This document shows, piece after piece, positions 1 through 11,936 of a stretch of DNA of 64,000 bases (its first letter is position 1; each line of letters opens with the position of its first letter). A program made the translations under genes and the position numbers. The notes beneath the pieces are model-generated. The model searched no databases and was not told the DNA's origin. It saw only the letters and a list, made by a program, of their open reading frames with translations. Location: the NCBI RefSeq assembly GCF_018143015.1, contig NC_054756.1:18373361-18437360 (forward strand). The letters are read 5' to 3'. This stretch comes from Lytechinus variegatus. Its lineage: Eukaryota > Echinodermata > Echinoidea > Temnopleuroida > Toxopneustidae.

Positions 1-259
1 AATTATGAAGTCTTAGCTGAAAACTGACAACACTTAGGATCACTAAAACAGAAAAGGATAGGTAGGGCATTTATTAATATTGCTTGAAAAATACCCAACA
101 TTTCATGGAATTCTATGTTAATTTTGCTCATTTCTCAGAAATTACACATTTACTTCCAGAGCCACTTGGCACATTTATACATAAAAATATTTTTGTGGTC
201 ATTTTATTGGATTCGATTCAAACTAATTTTGAGACCATTACCACAACTGGCATTTCTCC

Positions 260-670
260 TTAAAGGACAAGTCCACCCCAACAAAAAGTTGGCTTGAATA
301 ATGGAGAAAAATCCTACAAGCATAACACTGAAAATTTCATCAAACTTGGAAGTAAAATAAGAAAGAAACTACATTTTAAACATTCGCTTAATTTTACAAA
401 AACGTTAATTATGGTTATTATAAAAATGAAATATCACATAATTCAAGCAATAAAAAAAAAAGAAATTGTGAGTGGGGGATATCATTGACTCTCTCATTTG
501 CATATCACTGAGTTGTAAATGTAACTCTTTTGTGAAAAATAAGCAAAACTTTAAAATGTCATAACTTTCTTGTTTTACATCCAATTTTGATGAAATTTTC
601 ATTGTTGAGCTTGTTTGATTTTTCTCTATTTATTCAAATGAACTTTTTCTAGGGAAGATTTGATCTTTAA
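260..670. mobile_element. TTAA-flanked MITE (family C), copy 1
   Basis: Long imperfect terminal inverted repeats (roughly 100 bp per arm, starting TTAAAGGACAAGTCCACC on the left and ending in ATCTTTAA on the right) lie between TTAA tetranucleotides at 260-263 and 667-670. No coding capacity. TTAA target sites are typical of piggyBac-type transposases, so a piggyBac-mobilised non-autonomous element is the likely class. Its right end is about 6 bp from the exon 4 splice donor of CAD. Confidence 0.6.
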
Positions 671-681
671 ACAATACTTAC

Positions 682-3600
682 TGTTGTAGAAGCCTCAGCG
701 ATAAGATTCCGTAGGTTTGGATCCTCAAATGGAATGCTTTCTGGTTTACTGCCTTCAACAATCACCTTCAGAATGAATAAAGTAATTTGGTTAAGATCAC
801 AGAAGTATAAAACTTCCCAAAACACGACAAAAGGATCAATAAAACCTACATATACATACATGTATAAAATAGAATCAAATTCACTTAAAGGACTGTATTC
901 TAGGGTCAGATTAAACTTTAGCAATGACCTAACTCTGCTCTAAATAATGAGAAGCTGTAAATGTCAATAATTTGTTTACACTTCCCTAGATTTCATTTTT
1001 TTTTTATATGTTTACTGCGCTCTTTCCCCTAAAATGGTGGAGAAAAATATATCTGACTTTATTAAACCTGTACTGTTATCAAAAGCACATGTATCGGTGA
1101 TGACTTAGACCACAGAGTTTAATTCAAGTGGAGCTCAAAATAAGGGGCTAAATATTTAGGAAAACCATCCATCAAAATATAAAGGTACTCCAAACCATTT
1201 TGAAATTCAGAAATTGTCAAAATACATGTATGTTTGTGGGACAAAAAAAATCAACAATTAACACTTATCTTCAGGAAGGCAAAACAGAATTAATGAATTG
1301 TGTAGATATACCCAACAATATACCAAACTGGAGTATCTGTCAATTAACTCCATACAATCCGTCTCGTAGCACGAGTTCTGCTAGCTCATTCTTATTTGCT
1401 TTACAACCATCTCACAATTAATGGGCAGATCGATCATTTCAATATGCTGGGAAATTTCTATGGAAAAAAACTTCCCAAGACATTCGCAATAAAAGGCACA
1501 ATATGCCTAGGTTTGTCCAACAACCATTATAACTTCACTAACAAGTGGAATGCCTCTGGCCGTCTCACCTGCATCACGCGATTCAACATAGCAGCAGTGC
1601 TGACTTTGAAAACTACTTTAACTCGCACAAGATGTTCAGTGATACTTGGTTACTCTTATTTCCACCTTTTATGAACTAGACCAATACACTTTACAGAGAT
1701 AGGATGGTAATTCAACAAATACCCCCAATGTGGCCAAAGTTCATTGACCTCACATGACCTTTGACCTTGATCATGTGACCTGAAACTTGCACAGGATATT
1801 CAATGATACTTGATTACTCTTATGTCCAAGTTTCAAAAGTCAGATCAATAAACTTGCGAAGTTATGATGGTAATTCAATAGATACCCCCATTATGGCCAA
1901 AGTTCATTGACCTTTGACCTTGGTCATGTGACCTAAAATGTGCACAGGATGTTCAGTGATACTTGATTACTCTTATGTCCACGTTTTATGAACTAGACCA
2001 ATACACTTTACAGAGATAGGATGGTAATTCAACAAATACCCCCAATTCGGCCAAAGTTCATTGACCCTAAATGACCTTTGACCTTGATCATGTGACCTGA
2101 AACTTGCACAGGATGTTCAGTGATACTCGATTACTATTATGTCCAAGTTTCATGAATCAGATCCAAAAACTTTTAAAGTTTTGATTGTAATTCAACAGAT
2201 ACCCCCAATCGGCCAAAGTTCATTGACCCTAAATGACCTTTGACCTTGGTCATGTGACGTGAAACTCATGCAGGATGTTTGGTAATACTTGATTAACCTT
2301 ATGTCCAAGTTTAATGAACTAGGTCCATATATTTTCTAAGTTATGATGACATTTCAAAAACTTAACCTCAGGTTAAGATTTTGATGCTGATTCCCCCAAC
2401 ATGGTCTAAGTTCATTGACCCTAAATGACCTTTGACCTTGGTCATGTGACATGAAACTCTAATAGGATGTTCAGTAATACTTGATTAACCTTATGGCCAA
2501 GTTTCATGAACTAGGTCCATATACTTTCTAAGTTATGATGTCATTTCAAAAGCTTAACCTCAGGTTAAGATTTGATGTTGACGCCGCCGTCGGAAAAGCG
2601 GCGCCTATAGTCTCACCTGCTATGCAGGTGAGGCAAAAACCTGGTTATTCATTCAAGTTTTTTCAACTAAATATAATTCTTCTTTAATAGGTTTACATTT
2701 TTTACTGCACCATGAGAAATGTTTTTTTCTCATGGATACCGGGGCATTACAAATGTCCATGGATATTACCTTTTATTATTTTATGAAAATGTGTTATTTT
2801 TGTTGAAAATAATGGAAAGTAGGCCTGGGATGGATGTCAATTTTACCAATCGATCATTTCCTGAAAAAAAATTTGAATCATTTGATTGTTCGTCTGAAAT
2901 CATAGAGTTATAGATGCATACAATGTACATTGTGTATCAAGGGCATGCAAGGCCAGGTGGGATTGTAATAATTTCGGATCTCTTTAAGGTTGGTTTTTAA
3001 CTGTGAATATGATACAATCATTGTTCATATTTGGCAAATTATATTGGTAACATCATTTTTTTAAAACTGCATCAAGTATTTAAAAACAAATTTTACCATT
3101 GTTATCTTGTCATTTTGTTACTATTACTTGAGTAATCGAGTTATCCAAAGTGACTAAAAGGGATCTACCGAACATTCGATTATGGTAGTGTAAATTTTGC
3201 TAATCGATGGCAAGCCATTCGAACAATCGACGTTTGCTCCAAGTCTTAATGGAACGGAAATAAAACTAGACTTTACCTTTCCAAGCATTGTGCCATGTTC
3301 TCTGATCTTCTTTGTCAGGGCTCTTGTATCGATACCTGATGAAAAACATACAAATACAAATAAAATCAAGGTATTCAAAATGAGAACTGAGGAAAACAGT
3401 CTTTTGATTATAGTGATAGTGTATTGTACATGTAGACAGTAAGATGAAGATAATTAGATACATGAGTGAAGTATAACATGTTTTTAAAAGGTCTTGATGC
3501 ACTGACATTTCTTCTTCTTCCTTTTAAAGCAAATGCAAAAAAATACCCTTATTTCTTTCTGAAAGCATATCATCCAAATTCGAAAGAGCCGATTAACGTA

Positions 3601-6600
3601 CATGTAGACCAGGGTCCCTTCTCACAAAGAGTTCGATTGATACGCTCAATCGTAACTCTATGGAAATCCATCAGTGTCATCATTTTTTCTACAGAAATTT
3701 GCAAAATGTCCTTTGTAAACAAAGAAGAACACACCCAATTGTCAAGAAATCAATGAATTTATGGATATACATTCATACCTAGAATTTTTTTTAAAAACAA
3801 ACATGCATTTTATACGTAGACTTTGCTGGATCTCCATAGCTGCTATTGATCGGATCAATCGTAACTCTTTGTAAAATGGGGCTCAGGGTTCCTTCTTACA
3901 AAGAGTTGTGATTGATTCACTCAACCTCAACAATATGGAAATCCATCGATGTCGACTTTTCCAGCAGGAAATTTTCACAATGTCATTTGTAAATGAGGAG
4001 GGAGCATGCTGAGTAGTCAAGACAACAATGAATGTTGGATCATTCATCATCAACACAGCCTTTGGATGAACAATCATGCATTTTAGATGTTGGCGTTGCT
4101 GGCCATCCATAGTTGTGCCTGATTGGATCAATCACAACCCTTTGTAAGACAGGTTCCTGATTGGACAGTGTATCAATATGAGTATTCAAAGTAAGATGGT
4201 TACCACAATACCAAATATAGTCTTGGCAAATACATGTAACATCCGTGGACAAATTCTGTCGCAACTATACTCTACGGGTGCACACTTTACTTACCCTGTA
4301 TGGCAGGAATGTTGTGTTCTTTCAGCCAATCACTGAGCGACTTGGCAGCCGCCCAATGATTGTAGTACTCGGACAGCTCTCCGACGATGAGTGCAGACAC
4401 GTGAATCTTCTCCGACTCAAACCAGAGTGGGAGTCCAAACTCATCCTTGTCGTTGGCCGGGATGCCATAGTTTCCAATGAGAGGGTAGGTCAGGATCAGG
4501 ATCTGGTACTTGTAAGAAGGATCTGTCAAGGATTCTGGGTAGCCGACCATACCAGTCTGGAAAACTGAAACAAAAAAAGAGAGAGCACCATGACTAAAAT
4601 AGAACTGGCAGCAGTGAAGTGTAAAAATATACAAATCTTTCTTGGATTTCCAAAACTATCATGTGGTCTAAAATTTCACAAAAAAATGAGTCAATTGTTG
4701 ATGAATACTACATGAATAACATGAGGAATGAATACATTATTTTCACATTTTTTAAATGACCTGGGTTCTAATTTCACCATCCAGTGGGAAAAGATCTGCC
4801 AGACTGTTTACAGAACTTACTTACAGTTATTTCGTACTCTGTATGATTGTCATGGCTGTACACAGCAGAGATTACCAAGTAGAGATTGCCCCTTAGAATT
4901 TTTTAATAGGGCCAATTTTTTTTTTACAAATTAAAAAAAAAAATTAATCAAATGTGTGCACGAAATTCTTTAATTACACTTTAAAAAATGCAAATGCACC
5001 CCATGACCAGCTTATTAACTTCGCTCCCTTGCTTTAATACAGAGTTTCTTCAGTTTAGAAGTTTTTCCGTAGCATCCTTGCCCCTGCAAAGTAGGACGGC
5101 CCGACTCGACGTCATGCTACATGTAACTCTCCATGGAGCCAGGGATTGCATTCCATTTATGTGTACCCAAAAAAAAATATAATAAATTCAACCCCGAGAT
5201 TTCTACTTTCCTTCACTCTCTACATGTAAGTTACCCTAAATCATGTAAATGGGATACAACTTCAATTCCGACATATTTCTACGAAATCGATTTCATTTTT
5301 AATCAAGAATTCATTAAAACGACATGAAAAATATTATGAAAAGGGGAAAACTTGCCGTGATGTTTAAGTCGGCAATTTTTTCTTGTTTGTCGCCAACATT
5401 AGTCTTGTCTTGTCTTTCCGTTAATGCCCACAATCATTATATTGATTATTATGGCATATGAACATCAAGATTGACTTGACCTGAATTTTGCCGGGACCGG
5501 CAGGTGCAATACACCGGGTGAACACCCTACTCTTTGACGAATAGTGTACTGGTTTTAACGTGCATAGGTTGTGACTTCGGCTATACACGGGACCAACATT
5601 TGCGTCCTTTCCGATGGACAGAGTGTTTTCCAACTGCATTCACACCTGCACTGAATACAGTGGTGAGGCACGCTAACACACAACGCTATAGCATCAGATT
5701 TTTTGTCAGACGCGTTTCGGCATGAGCGGGACTCGAACCCCTCACGTTGAGATCTACGATCTTATCCGAAACATGCGCTCTAACCAACTGAGGCTGAGCT
5801 ACATGTATGCTGCCTCCAACTCTAGTCTAGAGTCTCGACTAGTCTACACCAAAACTAGCTTAAAAAGAATAAGCTTAATATCTTACTTTTCATATTAATT
5901 TCACTCCATATTCATCCTCTACCTGCGGTTAGCCTAAAAAATTAATTGGTGATTTAGAAATTAGAGCCAACATCAGGTTCCTCAGATGTATAAATAATTC
6001 GCTGCCGATTTCAAAACATTGCATGCGACATTATTCATTAGTTTTACAAACTATTTTGGAGCAAGGCCGGGGAAGCGATCAAAATTTCAACACCAACATG
6101 ACCAACAACACTAACTTACACCACTTGTTCACTGCTACCACCCTGCCTGTGGGGAATCTACAGGTGGGGAATCTACAGGTAGGACTATGGTATGCCAAGC
6201 CCAATGTTGTACAGAGCACACACTTTAAAAAATCATTAAAATATCACTTTTGTGATCAAAATTACTAATTTCCATACAGTTGCAATTTATTTTAGCGCTC
6301 AAAAACTTGAATTTTGGGCATATTTTTGTGTACGCCCTCTATTGGTGGAAAGTAATATGGCAAGAAAATTTTCATTTTTTGATCTCTATTTTTAATAAAG
6401 AAAAAAATGATTTAAAGAATCAAATTTAAATAAGAGCCAAGTTGTATGAATAATAGGTGTAATGAAAACTGTCAGTGTAAATAAATCAAGCATTTGCCCC
6501 AAAGAAAAAGAGAAAATAGGCCAAACATTGCCACCCTTATTTTGCCACACATGGAGATATAAATATAACTGAGAACCTTGTTCATTGAATGAGTGACTTA

Positions 6601-6811
6601 CACTAGGCTACAGTTACAGTGCAACACATACACAGTCACAAGGCCAACAGTCAATACTCAGCGGCTCAGGGAACACCGGACGGACTTGTCATTGTCAAAT
6701 GAAAATAATGTTAAATACTTTCTTACCAACTTCTCCAGAAACACTGCAGTTAGCTCCAAATAACTTCCCCGAATACTGGGTGCCATCTGCTAAGCAAAGG
6801 GTGGCTGACAT
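682..6811 (-). CDS. CAD: CAD trifunctional pyrimidine-synthesis protein, first four coding exons (partial, continues beyond the left edge)
   Basis: Carbamoyl-phosphate synthetase 2 / aspartate transcarbamylase / dihydroorotase performs the first three steps of de novo pyrimidine synthesis in the cytosol. Exons in gene order are 6727-6811, 4295-4564, 3277-3335 and 682-765 (85, 270, 59 and 84 bp), all with GT-AG borders and compatible phases, giving 166 residues from ATG 6811. The product starts [19 protein letters not shown] and contains [61 protein letters not shown] and [12 protein letters not shown]. This is the N-terminal small-subunit-like part of the glutamine amidotransferase. The catalytic Cys/His half and all later domains lie outside. 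The lack of a mitochondrial presequence and the [12 protein letters not shown] wording favour CAD over mitochondrial CPS1. Intron 1 holds a tRNA-like SINE, intron 2 two tandem MITEs and intron 3 a tandem array. Confidence 0.93.
1561..2640. repeat. Tandem array in CAD intron 3, unit about 155-190 bp
   Basis: About six degenerate units. The marker GTTCATTGACC recurs at 1739, 1902, 2056, 2218 and 2410. Units share TGACCTTTGACCTT, GGTCATGTGACC, ACAGGATGTTCAGTGATAC and ACTAGGTCCATATA-type segments. GTCTCACCTGC occurs at both ends in the same orientation (1562-1572 and 2610-2620). The right end carries two small hairpins, GCCGC/GCGGC near 2584-2602 and CACCTGC/GCAGGTG at 2614-2630. No coding frame. 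It may be a non-autonomous transposon with an internal satellite-like core; the class is unassigned. Confidence 0.75.
3611..3885 (-). mobile_element. MITE family B, copy 1
   Basis: Terminal inverted repeats contain CAAAGAGTTCGATTGAT at the left and GATCGGATCAATCGTAACTC at the right. The end sequence is itself near-palindromic (TTACGATTGATC/GATCAATCGTAA). The interior is non-coding and resembles five other copies in the window. It sits in CAD intron 2, directly followed by copy 2. Confidence 0.65.
3886..4160 (-). mobile_element. MITE family B, copy 2 (tandem with copy 1)
   Basis: Same layout and orientation as the element at 3611-3885. The left end reads CTTACAAAGAGTTGTGATTG and the right end GATCAATCACAACCCTTTG, with the shared interior ATGGAAATCCATCGATG and TTTTAGATGTTGGCGTTGC. 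The two copies abut with no unrelated DNA between them. Confidence 0.65.
5720..5811 (-). repeat. tRNA-like SINE head
   Basis: On the minus strand a box A-like GCTCAG..TTGGTTAGAGCGC and a box B-like GGTTCGAGTCCC are spaced roughly as in a tRNA gene, but the anticodon region is too long and does not fold cleanly. A tRNA-derived SINE or pseudo-tRNA in CAD intron 1 is more likely than a working tRNA. Confidence 0.55.
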
Positions 6812-7420
6812 CCTGAATTGCACGTAATGACAACTTCACCAAAGTCGGCTTTTTGACTGACGGGAGAGTTTCGGCTAGCGGACAGCTGATTTCCGATATG
6901 TTGCAGTCGGTCTATGTTAATAATAATGCACACTCAATGCACCTATTCAAACTTTCCCGCGGGCGCGCTAGCGCTTGCTTGGCCTTCCGGATGACAAGTT
7001 CGAATTCACACAACACGTGGGCTCCAGTCACAGACACAGTTCGGCGACGAGTTTCAATTCTGAATCAATGTGAATTATTTCCCTTAGGATGACCAAACAC
7101 TACAAGACATTCATACCATCGATGGAGTACCGATTGTGTTACTTCCAAGGCGGTGAATTTCAGTACATAAACGTATCAAACAATGTGAAAAAGTGAAAAG
7201 ATTCCGAATAAGCGGGATGTTCGTCGTGGAATGAGTCGTCTGCAGTTGACGAGCTGCCATTATGATTTTCAAGCAGGGCGCGCGAGCGTACGGCGCGCGG
7301 CGGCTTAGCTGTGTACGTACGTACGTACGTGTACCATGGCGGCGTAAGCGTAAGCGGCGAGCTCTTTGTTTTCAGAGAGATCAGTGATTCAAACCCGGAT
7401 CATAATACAAGGTCAAAATT
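6812..7420 (-). promoter_or_regulatory. CAD upstream region / putative promoter
   Basis: This stretch lies just 5' of the CAD start codon. It has GC-rich, CpG-rich patches (about 6955-6980 and 7275-7310) in otherwise AT-rich surroundings, a palindromic E-box CACGTG at 7014-7019 about 200 bp upstream of the ATG, and an alternating GTAC/ACGT palindrome at 7313-7334. Mammalian CAD is a known MYC target through a CACGTG box near its transcription start, so the E-box position is suggestive. No TATA box was identified and the transcription start is unknown. A 79-codon plus-strand frame at 6853-7092 overlaps this region but looks like chance. Confidence 0.5.
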
Positions 7421-8520
7421 ACTGCTCGCGCTTTTGTAATTTTGTTATTTTTAAAAAGTGCATTCAGCGAAATAGTTGAAATTCCTTGATTTTGGTCACT
7501 TGGACCAAGTTTAGGCTCACTTTGTTATTGTGCCTTTTCGTAAAAAAAATTAATTTCAAGATTCCAGGAAATGTCTGTAAATTTCCATTTGAGATCCAGT
7601 TTCCTTGATTTGGCTATGGAAACACTGCACAAGACACATATATCATGTATTAAAACGGGGAAAATGTAAAATCACCTCCATGGCTGACTTACTTTCTTCT
7701 TCCTCGATTTAACAATAGAATTTGCACCATATAAAGCCCTTTTTTGACTCCCATAAATTTTGCTTTATGCAAAGTCCCCAATTTTAAAGTTATTTGCCAA
7801 AAAACTTACATATCATATGTATGCAAAATCATGTGGAAATCATTTCCATGAGGATATGGGCCCCTATGCACCATTGGCCCGGCGGAAGCGTCAAAATTAA
7901 GGGGGGGGGGCAGGGGCGGAAAAATATATTCATTCACATTTTTCCCATTCGCAACTGATTGAAAGCTTTTTTTTTCTTTTTTATTTTTTGTTTGAGGGAC
8001 GCACCATAATATATTTCGATGCACATGAAAAATATTTCACATATGTATAAATTATTATTGGTAATAATTTTATTATGTGAGAAGTGAGATTTTTATTAAT
8101 AGAGTAAATGGCGACAATAGTCAAATATGACTAATCGCCACTCAAACCAATATAAGAAGAAGAAGATGGAGGGGGGGGGGCTGGAAGTTTTTTCCCCCAA
8201 TTTGCTATAGGCCTATATGAGCAAAAAAAAGTCAAAACTTGATTCATGTACAATCACAGTAAAAAAAAACCAAAACAAACTTGATCCACTGACAAAAACA
8301 TCTGAAAGGTGAAGAAAAAAAACCTTGGCTCTATGGAGTAAGGAAAAAAAAACTTTGCTCAAAGAATTGAAAGGATTTTTTGTTTGCATCAACCCAAACT
8401 TCCAGCCCTCCCCCCCCCCCCCTTTATCGAATAGTGAGTCCGTTAAGGGGTACTTCCCACTGAGTCCGAGTAAGTAAATCTTAGTTTTTTTCTTGCAAAC
8501 AAGATTAGATGCAAACGCGA
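7421..8520. other. Gene-free stretch upstream of CAD
   Basis: AT-rich DNA without a recognisable gene. It holds poly-G/poly-C runs around 7900, 8170 and 8405 that resemble the ends of short GC-ended MITEs seen elsewhere in the window, plus A-rich tracts. Nothing else is recognised. Confidence 0.5.
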
Positions 8521-8559
8521 TTATATATATATATATATATATATTGTAAAGAAATGGAT

Positions 8560-8730
8560 GAAGAGAACAATGGTAGGCGTAGCTTAGATCAAGGTTCCCC
8601 AGAGCTATCTACCCTTCGGTAAAATTGGTGATGCCGAAAAAATGTCTCCGCCGGGAATCGAACCCGGGCCCCTAGCTTTGAACGCCGGTGCCTTAACCAC
8701 TAGACCACAGAGACGAGTTAATGATTAGGG
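8560..8730 (-). repeat. tRNA-derived SINE
   Basis: The minus strand at 8650-8716 reads as a nearly tRNA-sized unit with acceptor-like ends GTCTCTG/CGGAGAC, box A TGGTCTAGTGGTTAAGG and box B GGTTCGATTCCC. The anticodon arm is mispaired, and a non-tRNA body continues toward 8560, so this is best read as a SINE rather than a functional tRNA gene. Confidence 0.6.
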
Positions 8731-8845
8731 CGAGCCAGATCCAATTGACCGTCAGATAGACAGATTTTCGACACTACACCAATTATATTTTCCTTTGTCG
8801 GGTGAAGGTGAGTTTTGAACAATGACAAGCTTTACATATGACAAG

Positions 8846-8849
<4 letters not shown>

Positions 8850-8940
<91 letters not shown>

Positions 8941-8962
8941 TGTGTGTGTGTGGGTGTGTGTG
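8850..8962. repeat. Compound (TA)n(TG)n microsatellite
   Basis: About 60 bp of uninterrupted TA dinucleotide at 8850-8909 switches directly to an almost pure TG tract to about 8962. A second TA tract lies at 8522-8545. Confidence 0.95.
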
Positions 8963-8999
8963 TATTCTGTTTGTATATATTGACCTGAACATTTTGAGA

Positions 9000-9790
9000 G
9001 TTTAAGCACTTTGAAGAAAATATACAAGCGCGAAGCACAAGCTAAGCTTTTATTTAGAGATTTAGACCTTAAAACAAGCCATTCTTATATTCGCTTTAGG
9101 TAATACATATAAAATTATAGCGAAGTGCGAGTTGATTTTTGTTTTATCAAGTCCTAAAAACGGAACATTCTAATCACTTTTTGTAATCTTGAACATATTA
9201 TATTCTCTGCAGGCGCATACCCTGCTGATTAAAGCTTTGATATACGTGTCCCTATACCGGTCTCCACGCAAAGACTATACATACAAAACTTGCTGTTTCC
9301 TTCAGTACACAATGCATGAGTAGACTGCACATTCAGACCCTTAACACTACACTCAATTAAAAGTAAAGGTTTTCCCAGCCGCAGATTAAAATTGGTATCT
9401 TCCTGAATAATTTATATGCTAATCTGAACACGTTTTGAATTAAAGAACAATCTGTGTCACTTAAGAGCGCAAAGTGCAAGATGAAATATCTGATGTAGTA
9501 TACTGATCCGATAGAGAACCATATAAGCACCTTTTCAGGACAAAAAAAATAAGACCTTAAAATACAACATCCTATTTACATTTGGTAATCATAGTTATGA
9601 TTGTAAGTAAATGAACAATATTATAGCGAGCGCAAAGCGCGAGCTGATTTTTCTTTTATTTCGACCTGAAATGTATGGGGAAGGTTAACGTTTTTGATAA
9701 AGAACAAAGTATACAAACTAAGACGGAGACGAAGTAAACAATGTCTGTTTTAAGTATCGGTTTTTGTAATGAGCTATATAGCAGCCATTT
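9000..9790. repeat. Degenerate repeats with GAGCGCGAAGCGCGAGC-like motif
   Basis: Related GCG-rich palindromic segments recur near 9030, 9120, 9465 and 9627, each followed by GCTGATTTTT-like or A/T-rich DNA. Similar but weaker motifs recur at 56080-56410. No gene is seen. Probably relics of a dispersed repeat family. Confidence 0.45.
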
Positions 9791-9829
9791 ATTTAGAATT
9801 CATTTTTTGAAAACCACCTTCAATTTCTG

Positions 9830-10121
9830 GGTCCCGTCAGGCTTACAAAGAGTTACGTTTGATCCGATCAATCGTAACTATGGACGGTCATGACGCGCAG
9901 CAATGTCAACATCTATAATGCATGTTTGTTCAAAATATTATAGCTATGGTGTATATTCATGCATTCATTGTTTTCTTAAAAATTCACTGCACTTCTCTTT
10001 GCATATAGTCATCAGAGGACATTGTGTGAGTTTTTCGTAGAAAAAAAATTATGACAGTGATGGATTTCCATAGAGTTACGATTGATCGGATCACTAGCCA
10101 CTCTTTTGGACGGGGGCCAGG
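9830..10121 (+). mobile_element. MITE family B, copy 3
   Basis: The left end is GCTTACAAAGAGTTACG followed by GATCCGATCAATCGTAAC. The right end is GAGTTACGATTGATCGGATC. The interior (ATGCATGTTTGTTCAAAATA, ATTCATGCATTCATTG, GATGGATTTCCATAGAG) is shared with the copy at 60941 and, inverted, with 3611 and 3886. Confidence 0.65.
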
Positions 10122-10482
10122 ACACACTGGAAACTATACGTCCTTTTAACTTTTCCTAATTTTGACCCTTTAAACCATAGTTTAGACTCCAAAATCATAT
10201 GTCCCAATGTACTACACTGTAAAAGTAATAAAAAAAATATATGAAATTACTCAATGAAATTGAAACAAACAATTGCCTTGATTTTTTCTAGTAGGCCTTC
10301 TTACAAGTTTTGCAGTTTTAAGTGAAATTTATTTATTTTCTTTGGATCCATTTTACTCGAGTAATTTCTTACAACTAATTTAATCAAGTAAAACAATCAC
10401 TGAAATATCCAAGAAAAAACAAATGTAGGGAGGAGGGGGGCGGGCTTTTTTTTATTCGAAAGTCCGCTCCCCCTGTCCCACT

Positions 10483-11262
10483 TTAGGGGCGGCTACCCTG
10501 GGTGCGGAGGGCACAGTGCCCCCCCTTTTTTGAAGCACTGAAAAGGTGCCCTTTTTTACGCAAGAAATGCCCCTAACGAACATGTATTGTGCTCCTATGA
10601 TCGGAAGAGGACCGTTTTAGGTGTTACTCGTAGAAGTGCTTTTCCAAAGAATGCCCTCACGGACGTGTTCTGTGCCCTTTTCATCTGATAAGGACCCATT
10701 TTATGTCTGAGCAAGTGCTCCCTAAATGCCTTTTTCGAATCAGTGTCCTTTTTACCCAAGGGGACAGTTTCCCCTCCCGAAATTCTGAAAACTCGCATTG
10801 TTTTACCGCAGAAGTTCACGAAATTCATCATTTAAGTATGCATAAAATCCATAAATTGCACTTATCAAAATGCAAAAGCACCTCAATGATAAGTTTGGTC
10901 ACTTCGCTCCCTCGCTTTAGAGTGTTTTTTTAAGGGTTTACGCGTACTGCCCCCACTGAAGCGAAAAATTATGCAGAAGTTAAAATACTGTCAAATTTAT
11001 GTTGGTGCCCTTTTCAAAAGAAAAGGTGCCCTTATTTCCATGTGCCCCTCACTTTCAACTTCGTTCCGCTGTCTCACTTTCAGTGGCATCATTTTCATAT
11101 TAGACATCTCTTCTCCAAATATTAGACTTTATGTAGCGGGGGCTACAGCCCCTGCACTGTTTTCCAAAACTGTGGTCAAAAACGTAAAACTGACCATCTG
11201 ATTATGATTTTTTGCATGGTCAGCCCCCCCCCCCATTTTCAAAACCGTTCCGCCGCCCCTGA
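10483..11262. mobile_element. Non-autonomous element with CAGGGGCGGC-type ends
   Basis: The left end AGGGGCGGCTACC and right end GTTCCGCCGCCCCTG form short terminal inverted repeats. Just inside are poly-C/poly-G runs and GTGCCC..GAAGCACTG segments that also occur at 21262. No transposase frame is present. The ends resemble hAT-type MITEs, but no target duplication was confirmed. Confidence 0.45.
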
Positions 11263-11614
11263 ACCATGACAGACTCGAGTTCTGGTGTTACTGGCATAAT
11301 ATTCTGTTCCCTAGTTCTGTCTAATTACGTGGTCTGTCTATATGACAGATCACCTCTTAATTTCGTCAGAATTTTCTTCTTTATTTTAATAGCAAATTCT
11401 TGTCGTCAAGTTTTCTCCGAGTCGGCCCCATCAATTCACAGTGCTTTATCATCTCCCTATTCTATCAATAATCAACATTCAGTTGTCATCATGATGATCA
11501 TATTGATCTGCATAAACATGGTGATAGTGATGATGGCGAGAATAAGGACAAACCACCTAATTCGTCCACATGACGAATTAAAATCTAGTTTCACTTTCTA
11601 AGTGTGTTATCATA

Positions 11615-11829
11615 CACTCTAAAAATCAAGGATTTATAAATACAGATCGGCTGTGATTAGTGACCAGCCGAATATTATATCTAATTGTAAACCTTGTAGA
11701 TTTAAAGACAAGTCTAAAAGAGTTTGAGATTTGAAAGTTAATCCTAAAGATTTCAAATAAATCCAATATTCGGCTGGTCATTATCCACAGTTGATCTGGA
11801 TTTATTCTAAATTCATGATTTTTAGAGTG
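11615..11829. mobile_element. Palindromic MITE with CACTCTAAAAAT ends
   Basis: The two halves form a long imperfect inverted repeat. Both arms contain GACCAGCCGAATATT and end in CACTCTAAAAATCA. TA dinucleotides flank it at 11613-11614 and 11830-11831, as expected for a Tc1/mariner-type target. Confidence 0.65.
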
Positions 11830-11936
11830 TAACATTGAGATGTAAGCAAGGTACAAAATACGGCTTGAATAACATTGACCATTGGTGGGGGGGGGGGTGT
11901 CACTCTATATAATGTGAATGTGCGTTAGTGTATGTG

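Noticed and set aside
6853-7092. 79-codon plus-strand frame over the CAD promoter
   Set aside because: No domain, no family resemblance, and it overlaps the divergent CAD upstream region; CpG-rich DNA is poor in stops.
8650-8716. Functional tRNA gene
   Set aside because: Acceptor arm pairs, but the anticodon stem is mismatched and a SINE body follows, so a tRNA-derived repeat fits better.
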